DNA of 64,000 nucleotides from Ancrocorticia sp. (GTDB lineage Bacteria; Actinomycetota; Actinomycetes; Actinomycetales; Actinomycetaceae), in assembly GCA_022648165.1 (NCBI GenBank), contig JALCLX010000005.1:1-64000 (forward strand), written 5' to 3'. A model generated the notes under the pieces. It did no database searches. It saw only the letters and a program-made list of their open reading frames with translations, and was not told the DNA's origin. Position 1 is the stretch's first letter, and each line of letters starts with the position of its first letter. Of this stretch, positions 35,060 to 42,749 are shown one piece after another. The translations under genes and the position numbers were made by a program.

Positions 35060-35531
35060 GTCTCGGTCATACGTTATCATCCTCAAGAGCATTATTGCTT
35101 TCGGTCTACTCTTAGGCATGGGCTCAATTTGGGCCTTCTGGATGCTGTCCGGGGAGATGGCCGCAGAGTATCCGGAATACGCATTTCTTCGTTGGCCTTA
35201 TCTCCTCGTGTGTTGGGCGATCGTATGCTGTTTGGAACTCATTCTCGTGTCGATCTGGGCCCTGTTGCGGCGCGTGGAGCACCATGTCATCTTCGATCGT
35301 CACGCCACGCGGTGGGTCACGGCGCTCATCTGGGCCGGTGGCGCAATCAGCATCTTACTGGTGTGCGCGATCGTTCCCGATATCACCATTACACACGGGC
35401 CTCCCGGACTCACCATCATGCTGATCATTGGAACAGCCGCGAGCATCGGATTCACTCTGTTGATGATCGTAATGCGGGGTTTGCTCGTTCAAGCGACAGG
35501 GCTGAAATCAGAACTCGATGAGGTGATCTAG
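35058..35531 (+). CDS. DUF2975 family membrane protein
   Basis: 157 residues with four hydrophobic segments: a first helix (IILKSIIAFGLLLGMGSIWAF), a second near residues 45-70, then WVTALIWAGGAISILLVCAI and TIMLIIGTAASIGFTLLMIV. DUF2975 proteins are typically encoded with a small Cro/CI-type regulator, as here. Function unknown. No ribosome site upstream of the ATG, fitting a leaderless message. Confidence 0.78.
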   Translation: MSRSYVIILKSIIAFGLLLGMGSIWAFWMLSGEMAAEYPEYAFLRWPYLLVCWAIVCCLELILVSIWALLRRVEHHVIFDRHATRWVTALIWAGGAISILLVCAIVPDITITHGPPGLTIMLIIGTAASIGFTLLMIVMRGLLVQATGLKSELDEVI

Positions 35532-35749
35532 TGATCCGAGTAGATCTGGATGTTCGCCTTGCGGAGCACCGTATGTCCGTCGGAGACTTCGCACAGGCCG
35601 TGGGAATAACTCCAGCCAATGTGGCAGTTCTCAAAAATGGACGAGCTCGCGCGATTCGCTTTTCAACGTTGAACGCGATCTGCCAAGTCCTCAATTGCCA
35701 ACCTGGCGATATTCTGCGGTGGGAACCCGAGCCAACAGAATCTGCCTGA
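35531..35749 (+). CDS. Small XRE/Cro-type regulator (YozG-like)
   Basis: 72 residues forming one HTH (VGDFAQAVGITPANVAVLKNGRARAIRFSTL, here VGDFAQAVGITPANVAVLKN) with the typical LNAICQVLNCQPGDIL ending. The GTG start overlaps the DUF2975 stop (TAGTG). Likely controls its own operon through the repeat at 35035-35059. Confidence 0.88.
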   Translation: MIRVDLDVRLAEHRMSVGDFAQAVGITPANVAVLKNGRARAIRFSTLNAICQVLNCQPGDILRWEPEPTESA

Positions 35750-35817
35750 ATTGCACGTTCGATTCACACTTCAGATGCAAAACCAGGGACAATATAAGTC
35801 TAAGAGAAGGGGGAATT

Positions 35818-36258
35818 ATGAGAATCGCAATGGGAAGCGACCACGCAGGATTTGAGCTCAAGAAACATTTGGCGCAGAAACTGCGCAGCGAAGGGTATGA
35901 CATCATCGACGTAGGCACACATTCCACAGAATCGTGCGACTACCCTATTTTTGGCGAGGCTGCTGCACGGAAGGTCGCCACGGGAGAAGCGGATCGTGCC
36001 ATCGTCATCTGCGGAACCGGCCAAGGCATCGGTATATCTGCCAACAAGGTGGCAGGCGTGCGTTGCGCCATAGTTTCAGAGGCTTTCTCGGCACGACTTT
36101 CGCGCCTACACAACAACGCTAATGCACTCGCACTTGGAGCGCGCGTGATCGGGACGGACGTGGCTGAAGACATCGTTGATACGTGGCTCCATACGGAATT
36201 CCTAGGTGGACGCCATGCCCGCAGAGTCAACGAGATCATGGAGATCAAACCGGAATAA
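35818..36258 (+). CDS. rpiB: Ribose-5-phosphate isomerase B
   Basis: 146 residues. Canonical RpiB: GSDHAGFELKKHL at the N-terminus with the conserved Asp-His, catalytic Cys in ICGTGQGIGISANKV, and LHNNANALALGARVIG. Interconverts ribose 5-P and ribulose 5-P. An AGAGAAGGGGG site precedes the ATG. It lies between the xyloside module and transaldolase, consistent with pentose-phosphate processing. Confidence 0.88.
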   Translation: MRIAMGSDHAGFELKKHLAQKLRSEGYDIIDVGTHSTESCDYPIFGEAAARKVATGEADRAIVICGTGQGIGISANKVAGVRCAIVSEAFSARLSRLHNNANALALGARVIGTDVAEDIVDTWLHTEFLGGRHARRVNEIMEIKPE

Positions 36259-36294
36259 ATCGAAGTGGTATTCGCACTGGTACCATCCCAATCT

Positions 36295-36366
36295 CCTTCA
36301 GAGGAGGAGACGTCTGTTTCACAGCTACATCCCCCGCAGCCTTTACGGCGCCACCTCCTCTGAAGG
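36295..36366. terminator. Long-range inverted repeat between convergent rpiB and tal
   Basis: CCTTCAGAGGAGG (36295-36307) pairs perfectly with CCTCCTCTGAAGG (36354-36366) around a 46-nt loop. It lies between convergent genes, so a bidirectional terminator is the simplest reading. Size (72 bp) and arm length resemble the hairpins at 18872-18940 and 50688-50754. Confidence 0.5.
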
Positions 36367-36475
36367 TTCAACAGTTGCCGAGTACCTCCCGAGAAAACTC
36401 AACAACGCACCCCCGCTGAAGAGGATCATTCTCATCGCCAGGGGTGAAGAATCCACAACCGTTTCTCGGTGAAGC

Positions 36476-37564
36476 TCATTTATCAAGTGTGGAGATCGCC
36501 GTTTTTAGGTTCGTCTCTAGCGCATGCCACGCATCGATAAATTTTTGGACACCCTCTGATTCAAGCACACTGAATACATCCGCAAGGTCAATGCCCGCTG
36601 ACGCTAGTGTTCCAAACACCGCTTCGGCCTGTTCCTTATCCCCAAAGAGTGTGCCAACATGACCGTGATCTGCAAACGCACGAAGAGTCTTTTCAGGCAT
36701 CGTGTTGATAGTGTGCGGTGCGACGAGCTCTGTCACATAACGCGTGTCTGAGTAATGCGGATTCTTGGTTCCTGTCGACGCCCAGAGCACTCGCTGTACA
36801 TGCGCACCTTGAGAAGCCAATTCCTCATAACTTTGGCTGGAGAAAACCTCACGAGCCTTTTCGTACACAAGGCGGGCATTCGCTACGGCAGCCTCACCTT
36901 GAAGTTCCGGATGCCCCAACTCCGCCAGCCGGCGATCCACTTCTGTGTCCACCCGCGAAATGAATACCGATGCCACCGAGCGAATACGGGAAATATCTCT
37001 ACCGTCTTTAGCTGCTCGGGCCAAACCTCGCAAGTAAGCGAGTGTCACCTCTTCGTATCGAGCAACGGAGAAGATCAGCGTTGCGTTCACGCTAATCCCG
37101 CGCGCGATCGCTTCTTCTATTGCTTCCACGCCCTCGTGAGTCGCAGGAATCTTGACGAAAGCATTCTCTTTCCCAACAAGATCCTTCAGCTGTTGGGCTT
37201 GGGCAACGGTCGCCTGTGCGTCGTGGGCCAGGGTTGGTGCCACTTCAATAGACACCCACCCGTCGTCCCCATCGGTGTTTTTGAACGTCGCAGCGAAGAC
37301 GTCGCACGCGTTTTGCACATCTTGTGCGCACAGGTGTTGAATAACTTCCGCTATTGGTAGTGATCTCACTTCCCGAAGCTGATCTTGGTACGAGCGGCCA
37401 TCTGCGATTGCAGCTGCGAAAATCGAAGGATTAGTCGTCACACCCGTAACGCAGTCATTCTTGACCATTTCCGCCAGAGAGCCGCTGGTCAATCGATCAC
37501 GTGATAAGTCATCAAGCCAGATTGATACGCCGGCCTGTACAAGTTCGCAAAGGCTATCAGTCAT
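36476..37564 (-). CDS. tal: Transaldolase
   Basis: About 362 residues, the actinobacterial/cyanobacterial-length type. Visible are GVTTNPSIFAAAI, IEVAPTLAHDAQATVAQA, the Schiff-base Lys in AFVKIPATHEGVEAIEEAI and VNATLIFSVARYEEV. It transfers dihydroxyacetone units between sedoheptulose-7-P/glyceraldehyde-3-P and erythrose-4-P/fructose-6-P. Its place beside a cluster predicted to make erythrose 4-P is suggestive. Confidence 0.92.
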   Translation of the reverse strand: MTDSLCELVQAGVSIWLDDLSRDRLTSGSLAEMVKNDCVTGVTTNPSIFAAAIADGRSYQDQLREVRSLPIAEVIQHLCAQDVQNACDVFAATFKNTDGDDGWVSIEVAPTLAHDAQATVAQAQQLKDLVGKENAFVKIPATHEGVEAIEEAIARGISVNATLIFSVARYEEVTLAYLRGLARAAKDGRDISRIRSVASVFISRVDTEVDRRLAELGHPELQGEAAVANARLVYEKAREVFSSQSYEELASQGAHVQRVLWASTGTKNPHYSDTRYVTELVAPHTINTMPEKTLRAFADHGHVGTLFGDKEQAEAVFGTLASAGIDLADVFSVLESEGVQKFIDAWHALETNLKTAISTLDK

Positions 37565-37704
37565 GTTCTTCTTTCCGCACAATGGGAGGATCTCCCGCCA
37601 CGAGGCGACGGCGCCCCATATTCCAGAACGACACTCAACTTATCACATTATTTGTGGAAATAAACATCTGTAACGTGAATTAGCCCCAAAGAGACATCAC
37701 TTTA

Positions 37705-38652
37705 CTATGCGAGAACTGCGGCAGCAGTTTGAGCGTCAACAAGCAGATCCGTCACTACGCCGGCTTTCAGTACTGCACGTAACGCTGCAGCCTTACGTGG
37801 ATCGGCGACCACCAACAGACGCGTTCTTATCCGCCGAAGTTCGGCAAAAGTCATTCCAGTAGATCGCTCATTGCACGTAATACCTTCGGTGGAACCGTCC
37901 CCACGAAAAAACGTTGCACCCAAATCGCCGACAACATTCTCGGCACGCAGTTCTTCCAAGTCAGCTCGATCAAGATAAGCGGCTCGGTACAAGTGTCCAG
38001 GCAACTCACTCGAAAATGTACCGATAGAAGAAAGCAGAATGTCTGCTTTCTTTCTCATCCCAAGGATCCGGCGAACAGATCGTTCCTGCCACATACAGCG
38101 CTTGGTGTCCACGGAATCAAAGAACGCCGGTACCGGGAAATAGTGAATCGTGCCGCCAGTCGCCTGGCCAAAACGTTGCAGCAATGTCCCCGCGTATTCG
38201 ATCCCAGAAGTTGCCATGTTCCCAGAGCCGTTGAATTGAACAATTCGCAAGCCGCGTACAGGACGTATGTCCAAATGCTTCGAGACCGCTTCGACCGTAG
38301 CTCCCCACGCAACAGTCAGTGTCATGTCTGAGCCGAGCATCCGGTTCAGCAAACGAGCCGCAGCCTCTGCAACAACCTCCAGCCTTTCTCCACTAGACGC
38401 CCCGTCCGATGTTGCGATGACATGACTGTGTACCCCGTAACAACTATCGAGTTGACGCCCAAGATGACCTGAACGATTCTGATCTTGCGACACTGTGAAC
38501 TGGATTATGCCATCTGCCCGCGCCCTGGCCAGCAAACGAGAAACTGTTGAACGCGACACATGAAGGTTTCTGCCTACCTCTTCAACAGTCATCCCGCGGA
38601 TCCAGTACATCTCAGCAGCATCCGCGATTCGCTGCACGGAATCTGAGCTCAT
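37705..38652 (-). CDS. SorC-family sugar-binding transcriptional regulator
   Basis: About 315 residues: HTH (YWIRGMTVEEVGRNLHVSRSTVSRLLARARADGII, seen in VSRSTVSRLL) and a C-terminal sugar-phosphate-binding domain (TLTVAWGATVEAV; ADILLSSIGTF; VVGDLGATFFRGDG). ATG at 38652 with AAGGAAG. It is divergent from the eryI-like gene across 318 bp and is the likely local regulator of the polyol operon; EryD, the Brucella erythritol regulator, belongs to the same family. Confidence 0.85.
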   Translation of the reverse strand: MSSDSVQRIADAAEMYWIRGMTVEEVGRNLHVSRSTVSRLLARARADGIIQFTVSQDQNRSGHLGRQLDSCYGVHSHVIATSDGASSGERLEVVAEAAARLLNRMLGSDMTLTVAWGATVEAVSKHLDIRPVRGLRIVQFNGSGNMATSGIEYAGTLLQRFGQATGGTIHYFPVPAFFDSVDTKRCMWQERSVRRILGMRKKADILLSSIGTFSSELPGHLYRAAYLDRADLEELRAENVVGDLGATFFRGDGSTEGITCNERSTGMTFAELRRIRTRLLVVADPRKAAALRAVLKAGVVTDLLVDAQTAAAVLA

Positions 38653-38970
38653 TACAGCTTCCTTACAAAAACGCAAATCGAGTTCCAAGTAGGGCACCAG
38701 TACGACGTAAGAAATTCCTTTCCATGGAATTAACTAAACAGCCGACGCACAGATTCCCGCCGACCGTAGGACAAAAGGGCATGTATATACCTACGATCGT
38801 TCGCTCTACACGAATATGACTCATATTCCCATCTAAAGTGACAATAGTCAATCGTTAGGGCTAAATAGTGGGAGGATGTCGCAAAACTTCCACATGCGAA
38901 AGATGCGTAGATACTTTCCGTGGAGTTGGCGCCCCCGTCGGAGTGCTCTCAAAGACGAAGGAGTCGAGAA
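38653..38970. promoter_or_regulatory. Divergent regulatory gap between sorC-type gene and eryI-like gene
   Basis: 318 bp with no coding sequence seen. It has a TTCCATGGAA palindrome near 38720, and an AAGGAG ribosome site for the plus-strand gene at its right end. No clear riboswitch fold was recognised. Confidence 0.4.
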
Positions 38971-39462
38971 ATGACAAAGAATCCGGATAAACTCAGCATT
39001 GTTATCGGGTCAGATAGCGTCGGTTATGACTTCAAAAACCAACTTAAAGTGGCTCTTGAGGCTGACCCCAGAATCGACATTCTGATTGATGAAGGGGCTA
39101 AACCTGATGAATCAATCCGTTATGCGAATGTCGCTGAACGATCCGTTCAAAAGGTCTTAACTGGCGAGGCAGATCGTGCTCTTCTCATATGTGGTACGGG
39201 CCTTGGTATGGCTATCTCTGCGAACAAAGTCGCTGGCATCCGCGCGGTAACAGCACATGATATCTATTCAGTGGAGCGCTCAGTGCTGTCAAACGATGCA
39301 CAAGTACTTTGCATGGGCGCTCGGGTCATCGGAGTCGAGTTAGCAAAACGCCTTATCGACCGCTGGCTGGACCTACGATTCGACCCCGAATCGCATTCGG
39401 CAGCCAACGTCGACGCAATTTGCTCTGTTGAATCGCACAATCTGGCTCGAAAGATTCGCTGA
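38971..39462 (+). CDS. RpiB/LacAB-family isomerase, EryI/DerI-like (erythrulose-4-phosphate isomerase)
   Basis: 163 residues. The catalytic Cys lies in LLICGTGLGMAISANKVAGIRA, and HDIYSVERSVLSNDAQVLCMGARVIG is intact. Unlike the canonical RpiB at 35818 the N-terminal motif reads GSDSVGYDFK (Asp-Ser instead of Asp-His), and the C-terminus ends SAANVDAI. Both features recall the erythrulose-4-phosphate isomerases (EryI/DerI), which make D-erythrose 4-phosphate. It is followed 1 bp later by the EryH-like gene. The substrate is inferred from these motifs and the cluster, not proven. Confidence 0.72.
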   Translation: MTKNPDKLSIVIGSDSVGYDFKNQLKVALEADPRIDILIDEGAKPDESIRYANVAERSVQKVLTGEADRALLICGTGLGMAISANKVAGIRAVTAHDIYSVERSVLSNDAQVLCMGARVIGVELAKRLIDRWLDLRFDPESHSAANVDAICSVESHNLARKIR

Positions 39463-39463
39463 C

Positions 39464-40207
39464 ATGGCACAAGCGAAGAAAAGGTTCGCGTTCTTCTCAT
39501 CAAAGGCATATTTGGGCTCCAGCCAATTACGCTCTTGGCTCACCATAGTTGCCGAAAATACACAACCACTTAAGGGTGTCCGGACGGCTGTTCTGCCTCC
39601 ATTTCCGCTATTACCAATGTGTTTGGATGCACTAAGCCCGGCCGCCATCGAAGTGGGAGCACAAAACTGTGCTGCGCGTGAAGATGGCAAACAAACCGGC
39701 GAAGTGCGCGCGAGCCTCTTAGCAGAGCTTGGCTGCTCAATATGCTGCGTTGGCCATTCGGAGCGACGCAGCATGTTCGCGGAATCAGACCAAATAGTGG
39801 CGGCAAAGGTAAAATGCGTTGTCGCTCAGGATATGACGCCATTAATATGCGTGGGCGACAACGAACCGCTCAACTCTACAAAAGCTGCAACCGAGATATC
39901 AAAACAGATACGCAGCGCGCTTCCTGAAATAAACAGTTCCAGTTCTGGTGCAATCATCGCTTATGAACCGATATGGGCGATTGGCGCCCAGGTACCCGCG
40001 TCATCGGCTTTTGTCATAGATACAATCTCGAAGGCGAAAGAAATGCTCCCATCCACATTGAAAGACATTCACTTTATCTATGGGGGAACCGCTGGACCAG
40101 GCACATTTAGAGACATTTCCTCAGTTGTTGATGGGCTCTTTCTTGGAAGAAGAGCACATAATCCATACGAGTTTCTCGACGTTGCAAACGAAATTGCGAC
40201 TGTGTAA
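39464..40207 (+). CDS. Triosephosphate-isomerase paralogue, EryH/LerI-like (erythrulose-phosphate isomerase)
   Basis: 247 residues with the TIM catalytic set: Lys in FFSSKAYLG, His in CVGHSERRSMFAESD, Glu in AYEPIWAIGA, and phosphate loop YGGTAGPGTF. The N-terminal motif is not the GNWKMN of housekeeping TIMs but the SxKxY type seen in paralogues that isomerise L-erythrulose 1-P to D-erythrulose 4-P. PPFPLLPMCLDAL and VGAQNCAAREDGKQTGEV fit that group. Coupled to the EryI-like gene (TGACATG). Confidence 0.75.
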   Translation: MAQAKKRFAFFSSKAYLGSSQLRSWLTIVAENTQPLKGVRTAVLPPFPLLPMCLDALSPAAIEVGAQNCAAREDGKQTGEVRASLLAELGCSICCVGHSERRSMFAESDQIVAAKVKCVVAQDMTPLICVGDNEPLNSTKAATEISKQIRSALPEINSSSSGAIIAYEPIWAIGAQVPASSAFVIDTISKAKEMLPSTLKDIHFIYGGTAGPGTFRDISSVVDGLFLGRRAHNPYEFLDVANEIATV

Positions 40208-40293
40208 GGGGCGACCGAGAGGTCTTTCTATCCGTACAAAAATGAACAGGGCTCGGACGAGCATATCTGGGCTCAATGAAAGTAGAGGTAACA

Positions 40294-41109
40294 ATGGTGT
40301 TAACTAGTATTGTGCAGACAGCGTCTGTACTGCCTGCATCCCTATCAGCGTGGGATATATTCTTTTCCGAATTTCTCGGAACTGCCCTCATGATGGCAAC
40401 AGGAACGGCGGTTAATGCAGCAAACACGCTTCCGAAATCTAAAGGTCGCGGCAGTGGGTGGGTACTCATCACAATCGGGTGGGGCTTCGCCGTGTTTATC
40501 GGCGTATACGGCGGATGGAAAACAGGAGGTCATCTTAACCCTGCTGTCACATTGGCAAAAGTCGTCGCTCACGGTTTCGATCCTTCGGTCACGCTCAATG
40601 GGGCAGCTATTGGCGAAGGCGGCGTCGCCGTCACTGGTGCAAACGTTGCTCTTTATCTAGCAGGCCAGTTCCTCGGCGCCTTTGTTGGCGCAGTGGTTGC
40701 GTGGCTCGCCTTTAAGAAGCACTATGACGAGCCACTGGACAATGATTCTAAGCTTGGGACCTTCTCAACGATGCCTGCCATTCGATCCTACGGATGGAAC
40801 TTCTGCACCGAACTCGTGGCAACGGCTATTCTGGTGACATTCGTTCTTGTCTCCGGTGGGACACCAACACAGATCGGCCCGGTCGCCATCGCATTTGTCA
40901 TCGTTGTACTCGGTATGGGCCTTGGCGGGCCCACCGGATACGCCATGAACCCCGCTCGAGATCTCAGCCCACGCATTGCATTCACTATTCTTCCGATCCC
41001 AGGAAAGACATCGTCTGATTGGGCATACTCGTGGGTCCCCGTATTCGGCCCGCTTGCAGGTGCCGTCGTAGGCACGGTCATCTCATACGGGCTGAACATG
41101 GCAGTGTAA
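40294..41109 (+). CDS. Aquaglyceroporin, GlpF-like polyol facilitator
   Basis: About 271 residues, six membrane segments, NPA motifs in GGHLNPAVT and GYAMNPARDLSPR; the Asp after the second NPAR marks glycerol facilitators rather than water channels. The ATG at 40294 follows AGAGGT. It is placed directly before the kinase gene, so uptake is likely by facilitated diffusion and trapping by phosphorylation. Confidence 0.88.
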   Translation: MVLTSIVQTASVLPASLSAWDIFFSEFLGTALMMATGTAVNAANTLPKSKGRGSGWVLITIGWGFAVFIGVYGGWKTGGHLNPAVTLAKVVAHGFDPSVTLNGAAIGEGGVAVTGANVALYLAGQFLGAFVGAVVAWLAFKKHYDEPLDNDSKLGTFSTMPAIRSYGWNFCTELVATAILVTFVLVSGGTPTQIGPVAIAFVIVVLGMGLGGPTGYAMNPARDLSPRIAFTILPIPGKTSSDWAYSWVPVFGPLAGAVVGTVISYGLNMAV

Positions 41110-41152
41110 CGAATAAACAACATGCAATTGAACAACAATTAGAAAGACAAAG

Positions 41153-42676
41153 ATGTCTGCTGAAAAATATGTCCTGGCAATTGACGAAGGTACATCTTCT
41201 GCTCGTTCGATTCTTTTCGATCACGACGGTCACGAAATCGCCGTATCACAAAAGAGTATCGAGCAAGAATTCCCTCAACCAGGCTGGGTAGAACAAGATC
41301 CTGTCGCAATCTGGAATGCCGTCGCCTTCACAATAGATGATGTCCTTAAGAAGACCGGCATCGCAAAAGAGCAACTCGCCGCAATTGGCGTAGCTAATCA
41401 ACGCGAAACCGCTATCCTTTGGGACAGGAAAACCGGCAAACCCGTCTACAATGCCATCACGTGGCAAGACGTGCGTGAGGATATGAACGATATCGTCAAC
41501 GAAGTCACCGGCGAGGCTGGTCCGGACCGATTTCATGCCGTTACAGGCCTGAAACTCTCGCCAGTATGGTCCGCCGTGAAAATTCGTTGGATCCTTGATC
41601 ACGTCCCCGGACTCCGAGAGCGGGCGGCTTCAGGTGACATCTGCTTCGGCAATCCAGACTCGTGGGTTGTCTGGAATCTCACGGGTGGCACCAATGGCGG
41701 TGTTCACATCACCGACGTCACCAACGCATCTCGGACTAGTCTCATGGACGTCCGGAAGCTTGATTGGCACCCAGAGGCGTGCCAGGCATTTGGTATCCCT
41801 GTCCAGATGCTGCCAGAAATTCGGTCGTCAGTAGAAGTATATGGCGTCGCCAAATATCCAGAGTCAATCGCTGGAGTCGAAGTTGCCGCAGTGCTAGGTG
41901 ACCAACAGGCCGCCACATTTGGTCAAGCATGTGTCAAGTCCGGCATGGCCAAATGCTCATATGGAACTAGTTCCCCAGTATTGATGAATACCGGCGATTC
42001 GCCCGTATTCTCAGGATGTGGATTGGCTACATGCCTCGCTTATCAGATCAAAGGCCAGGCTCCCCAATATCTCCTTGAAAACCAAATCCTCGTCTCCGGA
42101 TCGCTGCTGCAATGGGTACGCGACAAGGTGAAGCTTGTAGACAGCGTTCAAGAGATTGACGAATTGGCCGAATCAGTGCCCGATAACGGAGACGTCTACT
42201 TTGTACCCGCATTCTCTGGGCTCTGGGCTCCTTACTGGCATACAGATGCCCGGGGCACTATCGTCGGCCTAACTCAGTTTCACTCTCGCGCGCATCTCGC
42301 ACGCGCGGCACTTGAGGCTACCGCCTGGCAGATCAAAGACGCGTTCGAAGTGATGCAGAAAGAGGCCAACGTTAAACTGACCGAACTCCGCGTCGACGGG
42401 GGAATGGTGAAGAGTAACTTCCTCATGCAGTTTCAAGCTGATGTTCTGGGAGTAGATGTCGTTGCGCCCGTCAACACAGAAGCAACTTCGTGGGGTGCCG
42501 CATTTGCCGCAGGATTAGCTGTCGGGTTCTGGAATGATGTCGAACAACTTGTGGATATCTGGCAAGAAGACAAGCGCTGGAAACCATCAATGCCACAAGA
42601 AGAAGTCGAAGCAGAATACGAACAATGGCAGAAGGCTGTCACGAAGAGTTTCGGATGGCTCCGAAAGAAGAAGTGA
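41153..42676 (+). CDS. FGGY polyol kinase, glycerol-kinase homologue with altered pocket
   Basis: 507 residues, colinear with GlpK. ATP/phosphate motifs (AIDEGTSSARSILFDHDG), NQRETAILWD with the Arg-Glu pair, VLGDQQAATFGQ with the catalytic Asp, and LRVDGGMVKSNFLMQFQADVLG are intact. Compared with E. coli GlpK recalled from memory, the substrate Tyr in DPYFSGTK is Val here (SPVWSAVK) and the Phe in YGTGCFMLMNTG is Pro (YGTSSPVLMNTG). These positions contact glycerol, so a different, probably longer polyol is likely. A housekeeping glycerol kinase with drift is the alternative. Confidence 0.8.
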   Translation: MSAEKYVLAIDEGTSSARSILFDHDGHEIAVSQKSIEQEFPQPGWVEQDPVAIWNAVAFTIDDVLKKTGIAKEQLAAIGVANQRETAILWDRKTGKPVYNAITWQDVREDMNDIVNEVTGEAGPDRFHAVTGLKLSPVWSAVKIRWILDHVPGLRERAASGDICFGNPDSWVVWNLTGGTNGGVHITDVTNASRTSLMDVRKLDWHPEACQAFGIPVQMLPEIRSSVEVYGVAKYPESIAGVEVAAVLGDQQAATFGQACVKSGMAKCSYGTSSPVLMNTGDSPVFSGCGLATCLAYQIKGQAPQYLLENQILVSGSLLQWVRDKVKLVDSVQEIDELAESVPDNGDVYFVPAFSGLWAPYWHTDARGTIVGLTQFHSRAHLARAALEATAWQIKDAFEVMQKEANVKLTELRVDGGMVKSNFLMQFQADVLGVDVVAPVNTEATSWGAAFAAGLAVGFWNDVEQLVDIWQEDKRWKPSMPQEEVEAEYEQWQKAVTKSFGWLRKKK

Positions 42677-42680
42677 CATG

Positions 42681-42729
42681 CTGGCCCTCGACTGGATGGG
42701 GAATATGTCCCCATCCAGTCGAGGGCCAG
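42681..42729 (+). promoter_or_regulatory. 22-bp perfect hairpin between kinase and dehydrogenase genes
   Basis: CTGGCCCTCGACTGGATGGG and two further bases (42681-42702) pair without mismatch with 42708-42729 around the loop ATATG. It begins 5 bp after the kinase stop and ends 20 bp before the dehydrogenase ATG, sparing its GGGGGAAGG ribosome site. No T-run follows, so it is not a classical terminator. Confidence 0.85.
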
Positions 42730-42749
42730 TTCGAATGGGGGAAGGACGT

